This document shows, piece after piece, positions 10,325-18,005 of a stretch of DNA of 64,000 nucleotides; the first letter of the stretch is position 1; each line of letters starts with the position of its first letter. The notes under the pieces were generated by a model. It made no database searches, had not been told where the DNA came from, and saw only the letters and a list, made by a program, of their open reading frames with translations. The stretch lies in contig NZ_FOZD01000002.1 of NCBI RefSeq assembly GCF_900113185.1, positions 434,001 through 498,000 on the forward strand. Reading direction: 5' to 3'. The translations under genes were made by a program, and so were the position numbers. This DNA is from Agromyces sp. CF514. GTDB lineage: Bacteria; Actinomycetota; Actinomycetes; Actinomycetales; Microbacteriaceae.

Positions 10325-11161
10325 TCACCCTGCAGCGTCGAGGATGACGTCGGCGACCTCGCCGGGGTGGCTCATCATGACCACGTGCGAGCTGCGGATC
10401 TCGACGGTCTCGGATCCGGCGCGTTCGGCCATCGCCCGTTCGGCCTCGGGCGGGATGGTGTGGTCCTGCGAGGCCACGATGTACCAGCTCGGGATCGTCT
10501 TCCAGGCCGGTTCGCCGGAGGGCGTGAACAGGGCTTGGAGCGCGGCGGGCCGCTGCGAGGCGGCCATCACGGCGGTCTGCTTCTTGGGGAGGTCCGCGGC
10601 GAACAGCTCCCGGAAGAACGCCGGGTCGATGTAGCCGTCGGCATCGCCCTCGGGTGCGCCGGGATACGGGCGGATGACGAGGTGGTCGCCGAGCGCCGAG
10701 TGGCCGCCGCCGAGCTCGTTCGCGTCGATGAGGCGCTCCCCGGCGTCGAGCGCGTACGCGGCGACGTAGACGAGCGAGACCACGTTCGGGTTGCCGGTCG
10801 CCGCGTTCGTGATGACCGCTCCGCCGTAGGAGTGGCCGACCAGGACGATCGGTCCCTCGATCGTCGCGAGGATCGACTTCACGTACTCGGCATCCGCGGT
10901 GAGACCGCGAAGCGGGTTGGACGCCGCCAGCACGGTGTAGCCGCGCTTCTGCAGGCGTTCGGTCACGTCGTTCCATCCGCTCGAATCGGCGAACGCGCCG
11001 TGCACGAGCACGACGGTCGGCTTCGGGGTCGTCGGGCGATGGGCGGGTTCGACGGCTGCGGCCGGCAGCGCGACCGCGACGGCCGCCAGTGCGGCGGCCG
11101 CGGCGACGGCGAGCGTGATGCGCAGGGGGCGTCGGCGCCCTCGTGCGTGCGGGGTGGACAT
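10325..11161 (-). CDS. Secreted alpha/beta hydrolase
   Basis: A 278-residue hydrolase with a Sec signal peptide: a basic start (MSTPHARGRRRPLR) then a long Ala-rich hydrophobic core ending near PAAAVEPAH, about residue 38. The mature domain carries VLVHGAFADSSGW (oxyanion region), the nucleophile elbow GHSYGG, and a C-terminal catalytic His in SSHVVMMSHP. The acid is probably in SQDHTIPPEAE. It resembles salicylate-esterase or RutD-like small hydrolases. The substrate is unknown. An AGGAG ribosome site lies 8 nt from the ATG. Confidence 0.85.
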   Translation of the reverse strand: MSTPHARGRRRPLRITLAVAAAAALAAVAVALPAAAVEPAHRPTTPKPTVVLVHGAFADSSGWNDVTERLQKRGYTVLAASNPLRGLTADAEYVKSILATIEGPIVLVGHSYGGAVITNAATGNPNVVSLVYVAAYALDAGERLIDANELGGGHSALGDHLVIRPYPGAPEGDADGYIDPAFFRELFAADLPKKQTAVMAASQRPAALQALFTPSGEPAWKTIPSWYIVASQDHTIPPEAERAMAERAGSETVEIRSSHVVMMSHPGEVADVILDAAG

Positions 11162-11420
11162 GGTCGTTCTCCTCGTCTCGATGGACGACGGCGATGGATG
11201 CCCGGGGAACGGGCTCAGCCGTCACGCACATGCTCCTGCTGCCAGGCGGGTCACCGCACCACGTGCAGCGCGTAGTCGTGGCGCCGACGGCCCGCCGATC
11301 CGTGCCGTTCGAGGCGAAGGAGGCCGGCCTCGGCATCCGTGAAGGCAGCGCCTCTCGTCGCCGCATCCGTGCGCGGATGTCGCGTCGACGCGCAGCTGGC
11401 GCAGCCGTACGCTGTGGCGT

Positions 11421-12185
11421 GTGATCGAGCCGATCAGCGTCACCCCGCCGCACCGCATCGAGCGCGTGATCGCGAGCCAGCGCTGGAGCGACGCGCTGTT
11501 CGTGCACTGGCGGGTCGAGGCCGAACGCGTGGCGCCGTTGCTCCCCGCCGGAACGCGTCCCGACGAGCACGACGGCAGCAGCTGGGTCGGGCTCATCGCG
11601 TTCCGGCTGGGCGAGGCGCGGCTCGGCCCGATCGGACCGGTGCCGCTCATCAGCGACTTCGTCGAGATCAACGTGCGCCTGTACGCCGTCGACGGAGCGG
11701 GGCGCCGCGGCGTCGTGTTCCGGTCGCTCGAGGCGTCCCGGCTGGCGGCCGTCGTCGCGGCACGGGCGACGTTCTCGCTGCCGTACGTCTGGGCGAGCAC
11801 GTCGGGTGGCGTCGACGGCGACCGGGTCGCCTATCGGTCGCGTCGCCACGGCAGCGGCGCGTCCGCCGCGATGGAGGCGACCGTCGATCGTTCCCGCACC
11901 GTGCAGGACGCGTCCGCGGACTTCCTGACCGCTCGCTGGGCCATGTTCACCCGACGACTCGGCCGCACGCGGTGGCATCCGAACGCCCATGAGCCGTGGG
12001 TGCTGCACCCCGCGACCCTCACGTCGCTGACGGATGACCTGGTCGCGGCGGCGGGCCTGCCGGGCGTCGTCGGGGCGCCGCCCGACTCCGTGCTGTTCAG
12101 CCCGGGCGTGTTCGCGCGGTTCGGTGCGGGAGGCCGCGGTGACGCGAACGGAGGCCCCGGCGTGCAGACGCCGAGGCCTTCGTGA
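11421..12185 (+). CDS. DUF2071 (YqjF-like) protein
   Basis: A 254-residue cytoplasmic protein of the DUF2071/YqjF family, an acetoacetate-decarboxylase-like fold whose role is undefined. Recognisable parts are the opening RWSDALFVHWRVEAERVAPLLPAGTRPD, then GSSWVGLIAFRL, FVEINVRLYAV and the GVVFRSLEASRLAAVVAARATFSLPY segment. GTG 11421 is 7 nt after TACGCT (11408-11413), so it is probably leaderless. The last codons overlap a GC-rich hairpin shared with the convergent MFS gene. Confidence 0.82.
   Translation: MIEPISVTPPHRIERVIASQRWSDALFVHWRVEAERVAPLLPAGTRPDEHDGSSWVGLIAFRLGEARLGPIGPVPLISDFVEINVRLYAVDGAGRRGVVFRSLEASRLAAVVAARATFSLPYVWASTSGGVDGDRVAYRSRRHGSGASAAMEATVDRSRTVQDASADFLTARWAMFTRRLGRTRWHPNAHEPWVLHPATLTSLTDDLVAAAGLPGVVGAPPDSVLFSPGVFARFGAGGRGDANGGPGVQTPRPS
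12152..12179. terminator. Hairpin between convergent DUF2071 and MFS genes
   Basis: A 12-bp stem, AGGCCCCGGCGT / ACGCCGAGGCCT with one mismatch, around a GCAG loop. It lies in the last codons of the DUF2071 gene and 19 bp from the end of the MFS gene, placed to act in both directions. Confidence 0.6.
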
Positions 12186-12197
12186 AGATCCGGGGGC

Positions 12198-13646
12198 CTA
12201 CTTGGCGCCCTTCACGGGCACGATCGCGAGTGCCGCGAGGCCGACGAGCACGACGGCCACGATCCAGATGCCGAGGTATCCGCCGGTCACCACGACGACG
12301 AGGCTCGCGAGCAGCGGGCCGAGCGCCTGCCCGAGGCTGCTGCCGAGGTTCGCGACGCCGAGGTCGCGCCCGGCGCGACGCGGGTCTGGGAGGACATCGA
12401 TGAAGAGCGCCTGGTCGACGGGGATGTAGATGCCGAAGGCGAGGCCGGCCAGCGCGACCTGGATGAACAGGCCGGGCAGGGTCGGAGAGATGATCGGCAC
12501 GAGGAAGCTCGCGGCCATGATGATCGACGCGACGATGACGAAGGGCTTGCGCTTGCCGACCTTGTCGGAGATGCGGCCCGAGAGCAGCATCGCGATGAGC
12601 GTCAGCGGCAGGCCGACGAGGGTCAGCAGCGGCGCCATCGTGGTCGCCTCCGATGCGCTCAGCGCCGGCCGGACGTACGACTGCAGCAGGTACAGGCCGA
12701 GGGCCGTGGACACCGTGTAGCCGAACGTCAGGAGCAGGCGCGCGATGAACACCCAGCGGAAGTCCGCGTCGCGCACGGCGACGGTGAAGCCGACGAAGAA
12801 CTGCTTCCAGTTGAAGGCGTCGACCGCGAGGTCCAGCGACGAACGGTCGCGTGCGAGGAGCACGAAGAGCGTGGCGGTGAAGGCGGCGCTCAGGGCGACG
12901 ACGAGGTAGATGTCGAGGCCGACGGACGAGAAGAACACCCCGGCGAGGATGCCGCCGAGCAGGCCGCCCAGGAAGTTCCCGAAGCCGCCGAGGCCCGAGG
13001 CGAGTCCGCGGCGCTCCTCGGTGACGCGGTCCGCGACGGTGGTCTGCAGCGGCGCGAGCGCCATGTTGAGGAAGCCCTGTGCGAGCGCGATGGCGAGGCC
13101 GAGCACGGCGAGCGTGGGCGAGAACCGTGCCACGACGAGCAGCGCCGAGCCGATGATCGCACCCGACAGGATCCAGGGTGCGCGGCGGCCGAACCGCGAG
13201 CGCGTGCGGTCGGAGAGCACGCCCACGATCGGCTGCACGAACATTGTGACGACGGCGCCGATCGAGGTGATGACGGCGAGCGCGCCGGCCTTCGACGATT
13301 CGTACGCCGAGAGGATGTCGAGCTGACGCTGCTGGTCGGCCGTCGCGGTGGCGGTGCCGTCGTCGATCGACTGCTTGAGGAGGGTGAGCTGCTGCAGGTC
13401 GACGCCCGCGTCGGCTCCGGTGAAGAAGTTCGCGAACTCGAAGAGCTGGACATGGTTCGGCAGCACGATGCCGAGCACGGCACCCCAGACGGCGCTGATG
13501 CCGATGTAGACGAGCGTGTACACCGTCAGGTACCGGCGGAAGCCCGGACCCTTCAGGTAGAAGCCCGACGTGCCGGTCTCGATCGGCTCGGTCGTCGTCG
13601 GCACCTTGTCGCGAGGCGCCTTCGGTGAGGCGGTGCGTGCGCTCAT
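12198..13646 (-). CDS. MFS/GPH-type sugar or glycoside symporter
   Basis: A 482-residue carrier with about 12 membrane spans. The loop 2-3 motif SDRTRSRFGRRAPWI is the signature seen in GPH- and sucrose-symporter-like MFS proteins. A long loop after the first span (about 70-120, containing DLQQLTLLKQ) is unusual. Divergent from the TetR gene 13835 and next to the esterase-GH43-GH78 operon, it is the likely importer of that locus. GGTTTACTCC (complement of 13726-13735) in its upstream region is repeated exactly at the GH2 promoter (21440-21449). Confidence 0.85.
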   Translation of the reverse strand: MSARTASPKAPRDKVPTTTEPIETGTSGFYLKGPGFRRYLTVYTLVYIGISAVWGAVLGIVLPNHVQLFEFANFFTGADAGVDLQQLTLLKQSIDDGTATATADQQRQLDILSAYESSKAGALAVITSIGAVVTMFVQPIVGVLSDRTRSRFGRRAPWILSGAIIGSALLVVARFSPTLAVLGLAIALAQGFLNMALAPLQTTVADRVTEERRGLASGLGGFGNFLGGLLGGILAGVFFSSVGLDIYLVVALSAAFTATLFVLLARDRSSLDLAVDAFNWKQFFVGFTVAVRDADFRWVFIARLLLTFGYTVSTALGLYLLQSYVRPALSASEATTMAPLLTLVGLPLTLIAMLLSGRISDKVGKRKPFVIVASIIMAASFLVPIISPTLPGLFIQVALAGLAFGIYIPVDQALFIDVLPDPRRAGRDLGVANLGSSLGQALGPLLASLVVVVTGGYLGIWIVAVVLVGLAALAIVPVKGAK

Positions 13647-13725
13647 GGTTGTCCCATCGTCTTCGATGTCGGGCCGGTGTCGGGGGAGGGGATCCGGACT
13701 ACGCGGACGCCTGACTGCTGAAAAC

Positions 13726-13735
13726 GGAGTAAACC
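13726..13735 (-). promoter_or_regulatory. GGTTTACTCC motif upstream of the MFS gene
   Basis: A ten-base word identical to 21440-21449 in the GH2 promoter. It lies about 80 bp upstream of the MFS start codon. A related GGTAAACCC occurs at 13780-13788. It could be a shared operator or promoter element. Confidence 0.4.
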
Positions 13736-13792
13736 ATCAAATCGAGATGGATGCAACCCCAGAAGGTCTCGACTCTCTCGGTAAACCCGGCT

Positions 13793-13819
13793 CCAAATAT
13801 AGAGTTCACTCAAGTTTGG
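13793..13819. promoter_or_regulatory. Candidate TetR operator at its own promoter
   Basis: CCAAA (13793-13797) and TTTGG (13815-13819) are inverted arms around an inner GAGTTCACTC. The structure ends just before the TACCTT -10 element (13823-13828) of the TetR gene. The AT-rich, dyad-containing position fits autoregulation. Confidence 0.35.
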
Positions 13820-13834
13820 TGTTACCTTCGTCGC

Positions 13835-14479
13835 GTGAGCACAATTGCGACGAAGCGCGGACCGTACGCCAGGACCCAACAGCGGCGGGAGCAGATCGCG
13901 CGCGCCGTGCTGGACATCGTCGAAGAGCTCGGGCACGAGGCGGTCACCATCGCCCTCGTCGCCGAACGCAGCGACACCAGCGAGGCGACGGTGCTGTACC
14001 ACTTCCCGTCGCGCGATCACCTGCTGGTGGCGGCGCTCGCGTACTCCGACCGCATGAGCGACGAGAAGACGCACGCGTCGGAGTCCGACGAGCCGTTCTC
14101 GCTCGAGGAGTTCCACGCGTCGATCGAGGCGGGCGGGTACGACGGCAACCTGGTCCGCCTCCTCCTCGTCATGAAGGGGCAGACCGCGACGGCCGACCAC
14201 CCGGCCGCAGCGTACTTCGCGGGCCGGTACGAGACCCAGATCGGGATCTTCACGCGCCTCATCGCGGGCCGGCAGCGCGACGGATACGCCCTCGCGGCAC
14301 TCGACGCGCGCCAGATCGCAGTCCAGCTCGTCGCCGTCTGGGACGGCCTCACCAACCTCTGGCTCACCGACCCCGGCTTCAGCATCGCCGACCTCGTGAT
14401 CGACGCCTACCGGCGCCTGGCCGGCGAGAACATCGTCGAGGCCCGAGCGCTCATCAACCGCACCGACTTCGGTCTCTGA
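13835..14479 (+). CDS. TetR-family transcriptional regulator
   Basis: A 214-residue regulator. The N-terminal helix-turn-helix reads QQRREQIARAVLDIVEELGHEAVTIALVAERSDTSEATVLYHFPSRDHLL, followed by an all-helical ligand domain. GTG 13835 is 6 nt after TACCTT (13823-13828), so the gene is probably leaderless. It is divergent from an MFS carrier and upstream of the esterase-GH43-GH78 genes, so it likely represses these in the absence of a glycoside or aglycone inducer. The inducer cannot be read from sequence. Confidence 0.9.
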   Translation: MSTIATKRGPYARTQQRREQIARAVLDIVEELGHEAVTIALVAERSDTSEATVLYHFPSRDHLLVAALAYSDRMSDEKTHASESDEPFSLEEFHASIEAGGYDGNLVRLLLVMKGQTATADHPAAAYFAGRYETQIGIFTRLIAGRQRDGYALAALDARQIAVQLVAVWDGLTNLWLTDPGFSIADLVIDAYRRLAGENIVEARALINRTDFGL

Positions 14480-14528
14480 TCGGCTCGCGCCCTCTCCGAC
14501 ACGAACCCCCATCGAAGGATCACCAGCA

Positions 14529-16535
14529 ATGACGCAGCAGACTCCCGTTTCCGTCGACTCCGGTATCGGCGCCGGCTTCGAGACCCCGTACGTCGACATC
14601 GACGAGGAGCGACGGCTTCCCGTGCCGCACCGGTACGTGCACGGCGGGTTCGAGGGCACCGAGACGCGGTTCTCGTTCGCCTTCCCGCCGGCCGACCGGT
14701 ACGAGCAGCGGTTCTTCCAGCACGTCACGCCGGTGCCCGACAGCGAGAACCTGGCCCAGACGGCCGTCGGTCGCGAGGGCAAGATCGACTTCGCGATCTC
14801 GAGCGGCGCCTACTTCGTCGAGACGAACGGCGGCGGCGCGAACTTCGCGCGCCCCGAGCTCGGCGGTGACATGACGATCGCCGCGTTCCGCGCGAACGCG
14901 GCATCGGCCGAGTACTCGAGGGTCATCGCACGGCAGATCTACGGCGAGCACCGCCCGTACGGCTACCTCTACGGCGGCAGCGGCGGCGGCTTCCGCGCGA
15001 TGGGTGCGGCCGAGAACACCAGCGGCGTCTGGGACGGCTTCGTGCCCTACGTCATCGGCAGCCCGCTCGCGATCCCGAACGTCTTCACCGTGCGCATGCA
15101 CGCGATGCGCATCCTCCGCGACAAGTTCGAGGTGATCGACGACGCGTACGCTCCCGGCGGCAGCGGCGATCCGTTCCCGCTGCTGAACGCCGAGGAGCAG
15201 GCGGCCCTCGCCGAGGTCACGAGGATGGGATTCCCGCCCCGGTCATGGTTCGGCTGGCGCACGATGGGCGCGCATGCGTTCAGCGTGCTGTACGGCGGCC
15301 TGGCCATGATCGACCCCGACTACTTCGAGACCTTCTGGACCACCGAGGGCTACCTCGGCGCGGACCCGACCGCGTCGGTGCACCGCGACCGGCTCCAATG
15401 GGAGGTCGAGGTCGCCGAGCTCGTCCGCGGCGACGACCACGGGACCTCGCACGGTCCTCGCGGCGGCGTCGACCAGGCGTTCCGCGAGCCGTCGCTCGCC
15501 GCCGGGCAGATCATCGGTGTGCGGTTGCGCACGTCGGCGCCCATCGACGCACAGCTCGCCGACCTCGTCGTGACATCCGGTGCGGCCGAGGGGGCGAGGC
15601 TCGTCCTCAGCAGCGTCATCGGCGACGTGGCCATGATCGACATCCCCGGTGCCGGGGCAGCGCTCGAAGGGCTGCAGCCCGGCGATCTCGTCACGATCGA
15701 CAACAGCAACGTGCTCGCGGCGCAGACCTACCACCGGCACCAGGTTCCGAGCCCCGACTTCGCGGTCTGGGACCAGTTCCGGGGCGCCGACGGCGAGCCG
15801 ACCCTGCCCCAGCGCCCGATGCTGGTCGGGCCGCTCATGGCGATGGGGGCGTCCGGCACGATCCAGAACGGCGCGTTCGACGGCCGGATGATCGTGGTCG
15901 CCTGCCTGAACGACCGGGAGGCGTTCCCGTGGCAGGCCGACTGGTACGCGGGCAAGGTTCGCGAGCACCTCGGCGCCGACACGGATGACCGCTTCCGGCT
16001 CTGGTACGTCGATCACGCCCTGCACGGCGACGACGAGGCGCAGGAGCACCCCACGCGCTCCGTCTCGTACCTCGGCGCGCTGCACGAGGCCCTGCGCCAG
16101 CTCGCGGCCTGGGTCGAGCGCGGCGTCGAGCCGGCGGCCAGCACGGCCTACGAGATCACGGATGGTCAGGTCGTCGTTCCGGATGCCGCGGCGGCCCGCC
16201 ACGGCGTGCAGCCCGTCGCACGGCTGACCGTCGACGGCGGTGAGCGGGCGGAGGTCTCGGCCGGCGCCACGGTGCTGCTGCGACTCGACGCGAGGATGCC
16301 GTCGCGAGCCGGCAGGATCGTCGGCATCGAGTGGGACCTCGACGGCGACGGCGAGTACGACGCGATCGAGGGCGTCGAGGTCGGCGAGGTCGTGCAGGTC
16401 GAACGCCGCATCGCCTTCGAGGCACCGGGCACGTATTTCGTCACGGCGCGCGTCGCCGCACAGGGCGAGGGCGACCCCGAGTCGATCTGGGCCCGGATCG
16501 AGACGCTCGCACGCGTTCGCGTCGTCGTCGTCTGA
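14529..16535 (+). CDS. Alpha/beta-hydrolase-like esterase with C-terminal PKD-like domain
   Basis: A 668-residue protein whose exact family I do not recognise. A nucleophile-elbow-like GYLYGGSGGGFRAMGAAE at about residues 140-157 suggests a Ser hydrolase with Gly-rich oxyanion surroundings. Asp and His candidates are in LWYVDHALHGD (about 495-505). The last ~90 residues contain IEWDLDGDGEYD, the calcium-loop-like signature of PKD domains. No signal peptide is visible, although PKD domains are usually extracellular. It lies 49 bp after TetR and 3 bp before GH43, so it may remove acyl groups from imported plant glycosides. That role is inferred from context only. Confidence 0.65.
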   Translation: MTQQTPVSVDSGIGAGFETPYVDIDEERRLPVPHRYVHGGFEGTETRFSFAFPPADRYEQRFFQHVTPVPDSENLAQTAVGREGKIDFAISSGAYFVETNGGGANFARPELGGDMTIAAFRANAASAEYSRVIARQIYGEHRPYGYLYGGSGGGFRAMGAAENTSGVWDGFVPYVIGSPLAIPNVFTVRMHAMRILRDKFEVIDDAYAPGGSGDPFPLLNAEEQAALAEVTRMGFPPRSWFGWRTMGAHAFSVLYGGLAMIDPDYFETFWTTEGYLGADPTASVHRDRLQWEVEVAELVRGDDHGTSHGPRGGVDQAFREPSLAAGQIIGVRLRTSAPIDAQLADLVVTSGAAEGARLVLSSVIGDVAMIDIPGAGAALEGLQPGDLVTIDNSNVLAAQTYHRHQVPSPDFAVWDQFRGADGEPTLPQRPMLVGPLMAMGASGTIQNGAFDGRMIVVACLNDREAFPWQADWYAGKVREHLGADTDDRFRLWYVDHALHGDDEAQEHPTRSVSYLGALHEALRQLAAWVERGVEPAASTAYEITDGQVVVPDAAAARHGVQPVARLTVDGGERAEVSAGATVLLRLDARMPSRAGRIVGIEWDLDGDGEYDAIEGVEVGEVVQVERRIAFEAPGTYFVTARVAAQGEGDPESIWARIETLARVRVVVV

Positions 16536-16538
16536 GCC

Positions 16539-18005
16539 ATGAGCGCTCCGATCATCCCGGGGTTCTTCCCCGACCCGACGGTGTGCCGCGTTGGAACGGA
16601 CTACTACCTCGCGACCTCGAGTTTCGAGTACTTCCCGGCGGTGCCGATCTTCCACAGCACCGACCTGCTGACGTGGACGCAGATCGGCCACGCGTTCGAT
16701 CGTGAGAGCCAGCTCGACCTCCAGTCGAGCGGGTCGGGGGTCGGCGGCATCTACGCGCCCACGCTCCGGTACCACGACGGGACGTACTTCCTGATCACGA
16801 CGAACGTCTCCACGGCCGACCAGGGGCACATGATCGTGACGAGCACGGACCCGGCGGGTCCGTGGTCGGATCCGGTGTTCGCGCCGGGCTTCGACGGCAT
16901 CGACCCCGATCTGACCTGGGACGCCGACGGCATGTGCCACCTGACCTGGTCGTCGTACGCGCCCGGACTCGAGGGCATCGCGCAGGTGCCGTTCGACGTG
17001 CGGACCGGCACGGCGCTCGGCCCGGCGCGCGTGATCTGGAAGGGCACCGGCCTCGCGTGGCCGGAGTCGCCGCACCTGTACCTCGTCGACGGACGGTGGA
17101 TCCTCACGATCGCCGAGGGCGGCACCGAGCGGGGGCACTGCATCACCGTCGCCCGCTCGCGGAACATCGACGGGCCGTACGAATCGGCAGCGCAGAATCC
17201 GATCTTCACGCACCGCAGCACCCCGTCGCCGATCCAGAACGTCGGGCACGGAGACCTCGTGCAGACCCCGACCGGCGAATGGGCGATGGTCTACCTCGCG
17301 GTGCGGGTCGCGGGCATCACCCCCGGATTCCACGTCAACGGGCGCGAGACCTTCCTGGCCGGCATCGACTGGGCCGACGGCTGGCCGGTGGTCGACGAGC
17401 ACCGGTACGAGGTCCCGCCGACCGAGACGGGCTTCTCCGACGAGTTCGCCGGGGCCCTCGACCTGCGGTGGATCTCGCCCGGCTCCGCGGCATCCGGCTG
17501 GACCGAGCCGTCCGCGAGCGGAGGACTCGACCTCCACGCCGACCCGACCGGCGGCACCCGCCTGCTCGCGGTCCGCGCGCGCGACCCCGAATGGTCGGTG
17601 TCGGCGGACGTCGACGCCGCTCGAGGAACCGGCGGCCTCGTCATCCGCCTCGATGACGACCACTGGTGCTCCGTCGAGGTCGGCAGGGCGGAGATCGTTG
17701 CACGGCTGAGCCTCAGGGCGGGGGTCATCGAGCTCGGACGGACGTCTCGTGTCGGCGACGAGATATCGCTGTGGCTGCGCGTGACCGTGCCGGAGGCGGG
17801 GCACAACGCGCCGGTCGGCCCCGACGTCATCGAGCTCGGCGCGATCACGGCGGGGGAGTCGGCCTCGCTCGGGTCGTTCGACGGCCGCTACCTCTCGACC
17901 GAGGTCGCCGGCGGGTTCACGGGCCGGGTCGTCGGGGTCGCGCCGTCGTCCGGCACGCTCCGCGTCTCGTCGTTCTCATACCGCCCGGGTCGAGCCGGGT
18001 CATGA
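16539..18005 (+). CDS. Glycoside hydrolase family 43 (beta-xylosidase / arabinofuranosidase type)
   Basis: A five-bladed propeller glycosidase of 488 residues. The catalytic triad typical of GH43 is visible: base Asp12 in FFPDPTVC, pKa-modulating Asp122 in GIDPDL, and general acid Glu176 in WPESPHLY. A C-terminal concanavalin-like domain (from about 300, starting FSDEFAGALDLRWISP) matches the accessory domain of bacterial beta-xylosidases. There is no signal peptide, so it acts in the cytoplasm on imported oligosaccharide or glycoside. Its TGA overlaps the ATG of the GH78 gene. Xylosidase and arabinofuranosidase cannot be separated from sequence alone. Confidence 0.9.
   Translation: MSAPIIPGFFPDPTVCRVGTDYYLATSSFEYFPAVPIFHSTDLLTWTQIGHAFDRESQLDLQSSGSGVGGIYAPTLRYHDGTYFLITTNVSTADQGHMIVTSTDPAGPWSDPVFAPGFDGIDPDLTWDADGMCHLTWSSYAPGLEGIAQVPFDVRTGTALGPARVIWKGTGLAWPESPHLYLVDGRWILTIAEGGTERGHCITVARSRNIDGPYESAAQNPIFTHRSTPSPIQNVGHGDLVQTPTGEWAMVYLAVRVAGITPGFHVNGRETFLAGIDWADGWPVVDEHRYEVPPTETGFSDEFAGALDLRWISPGSAASGWTEPSASGGLDLHADPTGGTRLLAVRARDPEWSVSADVDAARGTGGLVIRLDDDHWCSVEVGRAEIVARLSLRAGVIELGRTSRVGDEISLWLRVTVPEAGHNAPVGPDVIELGAITAGESASLGSFDGRYLSTEVAGGFTGRVVGVAPSSGTLRVSSFSYRPGRAGS

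Noticed and set aside
10230..12008. A long leftward open frame (592 codons) that reaches close to tRNA-Ser and covers the secreted hydrolase and DUF2071 genes
   Set aside because: It is out of frame with two well-recognised genes, its translation is Arg/Ala/Pro-rich with no motif, and it only stays open because of high GC content.
15243..17804. An 853-codon leftward frame antisense to the esterase-like and GH43 genes
   Set aside because: Both sense genes have clear catalytic motifs; the antisense translation is low-complexity Asp/Arg/Val-rich, a usual artefact of third-position GC.
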